From contig NZ_JBQCCF010000020.1 in NCBI RefSeq assembly GCF_051962475.1, forward strand, positions 95,622 to 159,621: a stretch of DNA of 64,000 nucleotides, given 5' to 3'. The position numbers were made by a program, and so were the translations under genes. The notes beneath the pieces are model-generated. The model did no database searches. It saw only the letters and a list, made by a program, of their open reading frames with translations, and was not told the origin of the DNA. This document shows positions 1 through 6,993 of the stretch, piece by piece (the first letter of the stretch is position 1; every line of letters starts with the position of its first letter). The DNA is from Dyella_A sp051962475 (lineage in GTDB: Bacteria; Pseudomonadota; Gammaproteobacteria; Xanthomonadales; Rhodanobacteraceae).

Positions 1-126
1 CTCGCCGTGGCCGCCTCCTGCGGCGGCTGTCATGCCGAGTTGCCGGCCGGCAGCCGTTTCTGTCCGGAGTGCGGCAAGCCCACCGGGGCGATGGATCCGC
101 CTGGCATGCCGCCGCCGCCGCGCTGA
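1..126 (+). CDS. C-terminal end of a zinc-ribbon protein (partial)
   Basis: The window opens inside a reading frame of 41 codons that ends in TGA at 124-126. It carries two CxxC pairs (CGGC at about residue 7 and CPEC at about residue 21) and ends in a Pro/Met/Gly-rich tail. Two CxxC pairs about 10 residues apart are a short zinc ribbon of the kind found at the extreme C-terminus of bacterial SPFH-domain proteins and other regulators. Only the tail is present, so the parent family cannot be decided. The frame is open from base 1 and its codons are GC-rich at third positions. Confidence 0.6.
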   Translation, partial: LAVAASCGGCHAELPAGSRFCPECGKPTGAMDPPGMPPPPR

Positions 127-321
127 AACTTTCCGCCGCGACGCCCCGGCGCCCTGCCGGAGCGTCGCGGCGTGCGCTGCACGCGCTGCACGCGCGATCA
201 GATCGGCGGGACCTTTGCGCACTGCCCCTTGAGAACTCTGTCCGGACCGGAGCCGGCCGCTGCAGCGTGCGCTGCCAGCGGTGCAGGGCCGGTCCGTCCA
301 TCGGCTTCAAGGAGTATCTAG

Positions 322-849
322 GTGATTTATCTGTGCGAACGCGAGATCGGCTTCGATGCCGTGGAGATCGGCTTTCCTTCCGTGCTGGGCTGTCGGGCGA
401 TCGTGCTGGTGACGAACAACGGCCTGTTTGGCTATCACCTCAACGGCAATCTGAGCCTGGCCAAGCGGACGGCCTTGGTCAATTTCATCACCACTCACAT
501 GCACGGAGCCGGCTTTCGCACTCTGTACGCGGCCTCTGCCGGGGCCGGGCTCGCCGCCGACCACAACGAGCTGCGCGACGTCGCTGCGGCGCTGGGCTAC
601 ACCGGATCGATCTACTGGGCCAGCCTGCCGCCGGGTGGTTCGGTCTACGTGCATTTCCAGGACATCGACCACAACACCTGTGCGATCACCTCGCGCGCCT
701 GGAACGATACGGTGGACAACGTGCCGGGCAACAAGGCGGCCTATGTCGCAGGCCCCGATCGCGCGGTGGCCAATGGCGGGGCAAACGCGAACATGTTCAT
801 CAACGCGAGCACCGCGGGCCTGAAGGCGGTCTACCCTACGAAGCTGTGA
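322..849 (+). CDS. hypothetical protein, 175 aa, no family recognised
   Basis: The start is GTG at 322, preceded by a good AAGGAG at 309-314. The protein has no signal peptide and no membrane segment, so it should be cytosolic unless exported by a specialised system. An early block with Cys in a GCRAIVLVTNNG context is followed by GLFGYHLNG, and later blocks read GAGFRTLYAAS, ALGYTGSIYW and GSVYVHFQD. A Cys followed by a Gly-His segment loosely recalls Cys-His papain-like or CNF/CheD-like folds, but that is only an impression and no function is assigned. It stands alone between the zinc-ribbon gene and the GH30 gene. Confidence 0.7.
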   Translation: MIYLCEREIGFDAVEIGFPSVLGCRAIVLVTNNGLFGYHLNGNLSLAKRTALVNFITTHMHGAGFRTLYAASAGAGLAADHNELRDVAAALGYTGSIYWASLPPGGSVYVHFQDIDHNTCAITSRAWNDTVDNVPGNKAAYVAGPDRAVANGGANANMFINASTAGLKAVYPTKL

Positions 850-1011
850 TGTGTGAAGGGTGGCGGGCGCATCGCCCGGACGCGTGGCTCGGGTGAGGTG
901 GGTCGCGCTTTCGTGCGCCGGATGGTCGACGCGGCGGCGCTTTCACTGCACTCTTCTCCCGGCGCCATCCGGCGCGAAGGGGAGTTGCGTAAGTGAAGTG
1001 TGCCGTCTGTG

Positions 1012-2598
1012 ATGGAGCGTGCTTCTTCCATGGATGAGCACAAGGGTGTTCCTGGCTGGTTGGTCATCGTGCTGTTCGTGGCGATCACGGGGCTGGCGCT
1101 GGCCGCTATGCGCCAGTTGCCACTAATGCTGCCCACAGAGGCGCCGTTGCCGGCACCCCAGCCGGCGCCCCGGCCGCCGCTGCGTGCGGTGCAGGTCTGG
1201 GTGAGCACCGCCGATCGCCAACTGCAGCTGGCGCGCCAGGCCGATGTGGCGATGCAGCCGCGCCAGGCGCAGCCGTCGGACGTGGTGGTGGACACGCAGG
1301 CGACCTATCAGTCGATCGTCGGCTTCGGCGCGGCAGTCACCGATGCGTCGGCGTGGCTGCTGCAGAACCGCATGAGTCCGGCCCAGCGCGAAGCGCTGCT
1401 GAAGGAGCTGTTCGGGCCGCCGCCCGGCCTGGCCATGAACATGACGCGGCTGACCATCGGCGCCTCGGATTTCTCGCCGCAGCCCTACACCCTCGACGAC
1501 ATGCCAGCGGGTGAAACCGATCCGACGCTGCAGCATTTCAACGTCACCGCCAACCTGCACGACGTGATTCCGACCGTGCGCGAGGCTCTGGCGATCAACC
1601 CTAAGCTGCGGATCATCGGCTCGCCGTGGAGTGCGCCGGCGTGGATGAAGACCAGCGACAACCTGATCGGCGGCGAATTGCTCGAATCGTTCGAGAGCGC
1701 ATACGCCGACTACCTGGTGAAGTATGTGGATGCCTATCGCAGCTACGGCATCCCGATCTTTGCCCTGACCGTGCAGAACGAGCCGGGCTACTCGCCGGCA
1801 ACCTACCCGGGCATGACCATGTCCGCCGCCACGCGGGCGCGGCTGATCGGCGGCTATCTCGGCCCGGCGCTGGCCACCCGCCGGCGTCCCACGCGCATCC
1901 TGGCGTGGGACCACAACTGGGACGCGCCGGACCAGCCGCTGGACGTGCTGGCCGATCCGCAGGCCGAGCGCTACGTGGGCGGCGTGGCCTGGCATTGCTA
2001 CGCGGGCACGCCCTCGGCGCAGAGCCAGGTGCATCGGGCCTATCCGAGCAAGGATGTCTACATCACCGAATGCTCCGGCGGCGACTGGGAGTCGGCCAGG
2101 AAGGGCGAGCTGATGTGGTTCGCGCGCGACCTGCTGCTGGCCGGTATCCGCCACTGGGCGCGCGGCGTCGTGTACTGGAATCTCGTGCTCGACGAACAGC
2201 ACGGCCCGCATTTCGGTGGCTGCGACCTGTGCAAGGGCGTGGTCACCATCGACGCGCAGACCGGCGCCGTCACGCGCAACGACGAGTACTACGCGTTCGC
2301 CCACTTCAGCCGCTTCGTGCTGCCGGGGGCGATCCGCGTGGGCTCGAGCGAGACCGACAAGGACGTCAACGACGTGGCGTTCGTGAACCCTGGCGATGGC
2401 TCGGTGGTGCTGGTGGTGGTGAACAGTCGCGACCGGCCCAGCCCGGTGTCGGTGCGGCAGGGCCAGGCCGGATTCACCTACACCCTGCCGGCGCAGAGCG
2501 TGGCGACCTTCGTATGGAATCCCGATCCGCTGGGATCCTGGCTGCGGCGGGCGCTGCGCTGGCTGGGCGAGCGTCGCGCGGCGTCACCGCACGGCTGA
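1012..2598 (+). CDS. glycoside hydrolase family 30 (glucosylceramidase-like), membrane anchored
   Basis: This is a retaining beta-glycosidase of the GH30 type, related to glucosylceramidase and endo-1,6-beta-glucanase. The general acid/base is the Glu of VQNEPGY (about residue 257) and the nucleophile is the Glu of VYITECSGG (about residue 353); both are present. The N-terminus has a hydrophobic stretch (GWLVIVLFVAITGLALAAM) then a Pro/Ala-rich linker, so the enzyme is probably tethered to the inner membrane facing the periplasm. A beta-sandwich typical of GH30 closes the protein (about residues 440-510). ATG 1012 is used; GTG 1000 and ATG 1030 (with GGAG at 1014-1017) are alternatives. The natural polysaccharide or lipid substrate cannot be told from sequence. 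Confidence 0.88.
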   Translation: MERASSMDEHKGVPGWLVIVLFVAITGLALAAMRQLPLMLPTEAPLPAPQPAPRPPLRAVQVWVSTADRQLQLARQADVAMQPRQAQPSDVVVDTQATYQSIVGFGAAVTDASAWLLQNRMSPAQREALLKELFGPPPGLAMNMTRLTIGASDFSPQPYTLDDMPAGETDPTLQHFNVTANLHDVIPTVREALAINPKLRIIGSPWSAPAWMKTSDNLIGGELLESFESAYADYLVKYVDAYRSYGIPIFALTVQNEPGYSPATYPGMTMSAATRARLIGGYLGPALATRRRPTRILAWDHNWDAPDQPLDVLADPQAERYVGGVAWHCYAGTPSAQSQVHRAYPSKDVYITECSGGDWESARKGELMWFARDLLLAGIRHWARGVVYWNLVLDEQHGPHFGGCDLCKGVVTIDAQTGAVTRNDEYYAFAHFSRFVLPGAIRVGSSETDKDVNDVAFVNPGDGSVVLVVVNSRDRPSPVSVRQGQAGFTYTLPAQSVATFVWNPDPLGSWLRRALRWLGERRAASPHG

Positions 2599-2604
2599 GT
2601 GCAC

Positions 2605-3525
2605 TCAGGCGGATGCTGTCGATGGGGTCTCCATCGCCGCGCGCGCATAACGGGAAGGTGTCATGCCGACGTGGCGGCTGAAGGCGATGCTGAATGTGCT
2701 GGCCGAGCTGTAACCCACGCGCTCGGCGATGTCGGCCACGCGGCTCTGGCGCTGGCGCAGCAGGCGCTTGGCCAGCGCCATGCGCCAGGTCAGCAGGTAG
2801 CTCATCGGCGCCACACCCACGACGCGGTTGAAGCGCTCGAAGAATGCCGAACGCGACAGCGCCGCTTCGCGCGCCAGCTCGGCCACGGTCCATGCGCGGG
2901 TCGGCTGGGCGTGCATCGCGCGGATCGCCATCGCCAGCCGCTCGTCGGCCAGCCCACGCACCAGGCCGGACGAGGCGTTGGTGCCGCTGGTGAAGCGCAG
3001 CGCCTCGATCAGCAGCACCTCCAGCAGGCGTGCCAGCACCACCTCGCGCGCCGGCCGTTGCGCGCGCGACTCCTCGCCCACCAGCTTCACCAGCAGTGCC
3101 AGCCGGCGCTCACCGCGCACGTGCAGCAACCGTGGCAGCAACGACACCAGCAGGGCCGCATCGGGCGAATCGAAACCGCAATGCCCCACCAGCATGCGCA
3201 GGTCGGTGGGGCCAGTGGGCGTGCCCACCCGGTAGACGCCGTCGGCCTGCGCCACCGGCCGTGACGTGCGACCCGCCGGTGGTGGCGTGAGGCTGCACAT
3301 GGCCACGCCCCAGGCGGCCGGTACCAGCAGGAAGTCGCCCGGCTCCAGCGCGATCGGCGCGTGGTCGTCCACCGTCATCGTGCAACCGCCTTCGAGCACC
3401 AGCGCGTAGAACGGTTGCCCGCTGTCCGCGCGCTGCACGCGCCAGCGGCCGGCGCCGACCACGGTCTTGGCGAAGCCGGGGCTGGGCTGCAGCAGGGCGA
3501 CCACTTCGGCCAGCGGATCGATCAA
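2605..3525 (-). CDS. AraC family transcriptional regulator (cupin_6 type)
   Basis: A 306-residue regulator with an N-terminal cupin-like sensor (about residues 1-180; EPGDFLLVPAAWG is the typical barrel segment) and a C-terminal pair of helix-turn-helix motifs (about 205-300). The second ends GMTPSRYARA, the AraC signature. The start is a TTG at 3523-3525 with AGGAG seven bases upstream; no ATG is available. It is divergent from the SDR gene at 3628 with about 100 bp between starts, so it probably controls that gene and itself. The inducer is unknown. Confidence 0.9.
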   Translation of the reverse strand: MIDPLAEVVALLQPSPGFAKTVVGAGRWRVQRADSGQPFYALVLEGGCTMTVDDHAPIALEPGDFLLVPAAWGVAMCSLTPPPAGRTSRPVAQADGVYRVGTPTGPTDLRMLVGHCGFDSPDAALLVSLLPRLLHVRGERRLALLVKLVGEESRAQRPAREVVLARLLEVLLIEALRFTSGTNASSGLVRGLADERLAMAIRAMHAQPTRAWTVAELAREAALSRSAFFERFNRVVGVAPMSYLLTWRMALAKRLLRQRQSRVADIAERVGYSSASTFSIAFSRHVGMTPSRYARAAMETPSTASA

Positions 3526-3542
3526 CTCCGGACTCCTGCCAA

Positions 3543-3557
3543 AAAATCAAGGATTTT
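3543..3557. promoter_or_regulatory. inverted repeat in AraC/SDR intergenic region, candidate operator
   Basis: AAAATC-AAG-GATTTT is a perfect 6-bp inverted repeat with a 3-bp spacer in the roughly 100-bp divergent promoter region. It is strikingly A/T-rich for this genome and lies about 20 bp from the AraC start. AraC regulators often use direct repeats, so it could instead be a promoter element. Confidence 0.35.
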
Positions 3558-3627
3558 CGATTGTAGTGAGTACGGGGGTGGCAGCCTATCGTCTGGCCCC
3601 TCGTTCCCACCCTGCCCAGGAGTTTCC

Positions 3628-4368
3628 ATGCCAACCGTCTTGATCACCGGCTGCTCGTCCGGCTTCGGCCAGGCCATCGCGCGTACCTTCCTCGACCGCG
3701 GCTGGCAGGTGGTGGCGACCATGCGTACGCCCCGCGAAGACCTGCTGCCGCGCTCCGGCCGCCTGCGCGTGCTGCCGCTGGACGTGACCAATACCGCCAG
3801 CATCGAACAGGCGTTGGCCGCCGCCGGACCGATCGACGTGCTGGTCAACAACGCCGGTTTCGGCGCCGCCGCGCCGCTGGAGTTGACGCCGCCGGCGCTG
3901 GCGCGCGAACTGTTCGAGACCAACACGATCGGCACGATGGCGATGAGCCAGGCCGTACTGCCGCAGTTCCGCGCGCGCCGCGCCGGCGTCATCGTCAACG
4001 TCACCTCCAGCGTCACGCTGAAGGCGCTGCCGCTGGTGTCCATGTACAGCGCGAGCAAGGCGGCGACGAACGCCTTCACCGAATCGATGGCGGTGGAGCT
4101 GGCGCCGCTGGGCATCCGCGTGCATCTGGTGCTGCCGGGGCGCTCGCCGGAGACGCGCTTCGCCGAGAACGCCCGCCGCGAGGGGCTCGATCACGAGGCC
4201 TACGCGCCGATGGTGCAGCAGGTGCTCGCCGGCATGCGCGATCCATCCCAGCCGGTGACCCATGCGGCGGACGTGGCCGAAGCGGTGTGGTGTGCCGCGA
4301 CCGACCCGGATACGCCGATCCGTCTGCCCTCCGGCGAGGATGCGCTGGCCTGGGCGCGCGGCGGCTGA
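3628..4368 (+). CDS. short-chain dehydrogenase/reductase
   Basis: A 246-residue classical SDR. The Rossmann dinucleotide motif TGCSSGFG is at residues 7-14, NNAG follows at about 72-75, and the catalytic YSASK gives Tyr140 and Lys144, with the preceding Ser in VTSSVT. ATG 3628 is chosen because AGGAG lies at 3618-3622 and the motif then sits at the usual distance from the start. It should be an NAD(P)H-dependent carbonyl or alcohol oxidoreductase in the cytosol; the substrate is unknown. The divergent AraC gene is the likely regulator. Confidence 0.92.
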   Translation: MPTVLITGCSSGFGQAIARTFLDRGWQVVATMRTPREDLLPRSGRLRVLPLDVTNTASIEQALAAAGPIDVLVNNAGFGAAAPLELTPPALARELFETNTIGTMAMSQAVLPQFRARRAGVIVNVTSSVTLKALPLVSMYSASKAATNAFTESMAVELAPLGIRVHLVLPGRSPETRFAENARREGLDHEAYAPMVQQVLAGMRDPSQPVTHAADVAEAVWCAATDPDTPIRLPSGEDALAWARGG

Positions 4369-4481
4369 GCGGCCGCCGGGGAGCATCGCGTCGCTCTGGC
4401 GGGTGACGTGTCGATCTGGCATGGGCTGGTTCGTCGCAAGGGCGAGTGGCGCACTGTCGCGCCCAACCCAAGGAGCATCCG

Positions 4482-4886
4482 ATGCAGCTGGTCGCCTATC
4501 TCAACTTCCCCGGTACCGCCCGCGCGGCGATGGACTTCTACGCCGCCGCGCTCGGCGGCAAGGTTACCCAGCGCTTCACCTACGGCGAATCGCCGATGGC
4601 CGCTGACATGCCGGAGGCGGCGCGCGGCAACGTCATGCATTCGCAGGTGGAGGTCGGCAGCGCGCTGATCATGGGCGCCGATGGTCCGCCCCCGCACGAA
4701 GCCGGCAGCACCACCATCAACGTCATGCCCGACACCCCGGAAGAGGCCGAGCGGATCTTCCGGGCGCTGGCCGAAGGCGGCGAGGTGAACATGCCGTTGG
4801 AGGAGACGTTCTGGGCCTACCGCTTCGGCGCGCTGACCGACAAGTTCGGCAAGCACTGGATGGTGAATTGCCTCAAGCCGATGTGA
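4482..4886 (+). CDS. VOC family protein (PhnB/glyoxalase-like)
   Basis: A 134-residue member of the vicinal oxygen chelate fold (PhnB-like, 3-demethylubiquinone-methyltransferase-like group). The segments YLNFPGTARAAMDFYAAALG at the start, MHSQVEVGSALIMGAD in the middle and FGALTDKFGKHWMVNC at the end match that group. ATG 4482 has AAGGAG at 4470-4475. It may bind a small metabolite or a metal. The neighbouring SDR lies 113 bp upstream on the same strand, with no clear operon. Confidence 0.88.
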   Translation: MQLVAYLNFPGTARAAMDFYAAALGGKVTQRFTYGESPMAADMPEAARGNVMHSQVEVGSALIMGADGPPPHEAGSTTINVMPDTPEEAERIFRALAEGGEVNMPLEETFWAYRFGALTDKFGKHWMVNCLKPM

Positions 4887-4911
4887 CGGCGGCAGTGGCG
4901 GTGTCCAACGC

Positions 4912-4941
4912 GCCCGGTTCCGGCCAGCCCGGAAACCGGGC
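4912..4941 (+). terminator. hairpin after the VOC gene
   Basis: A GC stem of about 12 bp (GCCCGGTTCCGG pairing with CCGG-AA-CCGGGC, one bulged A) starts 25 bp after the VOC stop and is followed by CTTGT. The weak T-tract makes it only a probable terminator. Confidence 0.45.
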
Positions 4942-5066
4942 TTGTCACCGCGATGTACGTGGGGTGCGGCCAGGCCTATAGTCGCGCCAGCGGCCAGCTG
5001 GCAGACGCCGGCAAGCGCCGCAGGCGAGGTGCGACCCCGCACGAATGTCGGGCGACCTGGGGGAAT

Positions 5067-5669
5067 ATGGACACTCTTCTGGCGTATGAAGATCTGCACG
5101 CTTCGGTGGAAGTCATTACCGCGGCGCTGCATGAGCGCGATGCCTATACCCGCTTCCACTGCGACCGGGTGATGCGCCTGGCGCAGGCGCTGGGTGAGGC
5201 GTGCGGCTTGTCCCGCGCGGAGCTGAAGACGCTACACCTGGGCGCCGTATTCCACGACATCGGCAAGATCGGCGTGCCCGACGCCGTTCTGCTCAAGCCG
5301 GGGCGCCTGACTGCGCAGGAGTGGGAGCTGATGAAGGCCCATGCCGAGCAGGGCGAGCGCATCTTCCGCTCGGCCGCCCTGGAGTGCGCCGAGGAGGTGG
5401 CGCCGATCATCCGCCATCACCATGAATCCTTCGACGGCAGCGGTTACCCCGACGGCCTGAAGGGCGAGGGCATCCCGCTGCTGTGCCGGATCCTGCTGGT
5501 GGTCGACGGCTATGACGCCATGGCCACGGCGCGTTCCTACCATCGCGCCCGAAGCCACGAGGAGGTCATGCAAATCATGGAGTCCGAGCAGGGCACCAAG
5601 CTCGATCCGGCGGTGCTGGCCGAGTTCGCCCGCCTGGTGGGCCAGCGCGGGGAACAGACCCTGCTCTAG
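5067..5669 (+). CDS. stand-alone HD-GYP domain c-di-GMP phosphodiesterase
   Basis: A 200-residue protein made almost wholly of an HD-GYP domain. The HD pair is His63-Asp64 in FHDIGKIG, the HHH metal cluster is at about 117-119 and the GYP motif is Gly126-Pro128 in DGSGYPDGL, so all metal ligands and the GYP loop are kept. The family hydrolyses cyclic di-GMP to pGpG or GMP. There is no receiver or membrane sensor, so it may act with a partner. ATG 5067 follows GGGGGA at a short spacing; longer in-frame starts exist upstream but are not conserved-looking. Confidence 0.9.
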   Translation: MDTLLAYEDLHASVEVITAALHERDAYTRFHCDRVMRLAQALGEACGLSRAELKTLHLGAVFHDIGKIGVPDAVLLKPGRLTAQEWELMKAHAEQGERIFRSAALECAEEVAPIIRHHHESFDGSGYPDGLKGEGIPLLCRILLVVDGYDAMATARSYHRARSHEEVMQIMESEQGTKLDPAVLAEFARLVGQRGEQTLL

Positions 5670-5825
5670 TCGTCGCGTGCGCACACAACGCCGATCAACC
5701 TCGCCTTCAGCACTGCTGATCGCGCCGCTCGGCTTGGGCGCGGCGTAACGAACCTTGGAAACTTTTGTGCAGTGATACCTGCATCCACCGCGCTGCGCCG
5801 GATGGCCGATGGATCCGGCGCAACC

Positions 5826-6179
5826 TTACGATTCAACGAACCGCTTGAGACGTTGCAGGGCGCGATCCCAGTCTGCGCCGATCGCCTCCAGCGCCTGGCG
5901 CGCCTCGCCCAGTCGCGCCGGTTCGAATGCCCATAGACGCTCGCGTCCTTGGCGTAGGTCACGCACCAGGCCAGCCGCGGCGAGCACGTGCAGATGCTTG
6001 GTGACGGCCTGGCGGGTGATCGCCGTCCCGGCGGTGAGCTGGGCGATCGACTGCGCACCGCCACTGCTGAGCGTGGCCACCATGCGCAGACGCGTGGCGT
6101 CGCCCAGTGCGGCGAAGATCGGCGCGCTGCGATCGAGCGCGCGCCGGCGCGATACCGGGCGGTCAGTGCGTGGCGACAT
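5826..6179 (-). CDS. ArsR/SmtB family winged-helix repressor
   Basis: A 117-residue winged-helix regulator. ALGDATRLRMVATL and the recognition helix AITRQAVTKHLHVL are typical of the ArsR group that is paired with START/SRPBCC proteins. It lacks the Cys cluster of metal-sensing ArsR members, so an organic ligand or simple dimer repression is likelier. It is the second gene of a leftward operon and its start overlaps the end of the SRPBCC gene by 17 bp, indicating translational coupling. Confidence 0.92.
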   Translation of the reverse strand: MSPRTDRPVSRRRALDRSAPIFAALGDATRLRMVATLSSGGAQSIAQLTAGTAITRQAVTKHLHVLAAAGLVRDLRQGRERLWAFEPARLGEARQALEAIGADWDRALQRLKRFVES

Positions 6180-6654
6180 ATTTCTCGATATTGCTCATCT
6201 GCATGGCCCAGCCACCGTCGTTGGCGCGCAAGGCATCGGCGCGGCGTGCGTGCGGTAGCCCGTCGAAGCCCGATTCGGTGAGCCGCAGCAGGGTGTCGTC
6301 GCCGACTGCCTCGAGCTCGAAGCTCACCAGCGTGGTCGGCTCCTGCCGAACATCGGCATCGGTATCGACGGGATAGGGATGCCAGCGGTAGGCGAATACG
6401 CGCATCGGCTCGATCCGCTCGATGTAGATCTCGAACGGCCTGCCCGCGTGCGGCTCCTGCAACTTGGCGACCTCGGGGTCCACCTGGGTCGGCACGATGC
6501 GCCCGGTAACGGGCTGGCCGACCGCGAAGGAGCCGTCGAAGGCCATGCCGAACCAGGTGCCGAAGGCCGCCGGATCGGTCAGCGCATGCCAGACACGCTC
6601 GAGCGGTGCGTGGAGCAGGATCCGGCGTTCGATGCGATCGGTCGATGCGCTCAT
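6163..6654 (-). CDS. SRPBCC (AHSA1/START-like) protein
   Basis: A 163-residue helix-grip protein of the AHSA1/activator-of-Hsp90 homologue group, starting MSASTDRIERRILL with the usual APLERVWHALTDP motif. The start ATG at 6652-6654 has GGAG about 6 bases upstream; an upstream in-frame ATG at 6669 has no clear ribosome site. It is the first gene of the two-gene operon with the ArsR regulator. Such pairs are common; the SRPBCC cavity binds hydrophobic ligands, but the ligand here is unknown. Confidence 0.9.
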   Translation of the reverse strand: MSASTDRIERRILLHAPLERVWHALTDPAAFGTWFGMAFDGSFAVGQPVTGRIVPTQVDPEVAKLQEPHAGRPFEIYIERIEPMRVFAYRWHPYPVDTDADVRQEPTTLVSFELEAVGDDTLLRLTESGFDGLPHARRADALRANDGGWAMQMSNIEKYVATH

Positions 6655-6670
6655 GAGGACTCCGTGCATG

Positions 6671-6727
6671 GCAACTGGATGGTTGCATGTTATGCACGGC
6701 GATCGTCAAAGGCAACTATATGGTTGC
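6671..6727. promoter_or_regulatory. two palindromic operators upstream of the SRPBCC-ArsR operon
   Basis: Two copies of GCAAC-N6-GTTGC lie at 6671-6686 and 6712-6727, 41 bp apart (about four helical turns). The first starts only 16 bp upstream of the operon start codon, so binding would block transcription. The 16-bp dyad fits a winged-helix dimer such as the ArsR protein of this operon. The rest of the interval up to the phosphoesterase start at 6994 shows nothing else recognisable. Confidence 0.6.
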
Positions 6728-6993
6728 CTGTTGGTTTTGCCGGCCGCACGGACATCGCAGCTTGGATGGCACGAATGACGGAGACGACGCGGCATCGCGT
6801 GCATGCCGCTGCGACCGCATTTTCATGCGGTTTGCGTGTCCCGGAACCTTCATATGCCGGTGGTTCAATCGAGGCTGTCGTTGCCGGCCAGCGGCTCGCT
6901 TGTGCTTGCGGCCGTCGGCACGACTGGGGGAATCCGCATCCACCCGTCCGACCACCGGACTCGCGCTCTTGCACTCACTCCAGGAGTCTTCCC

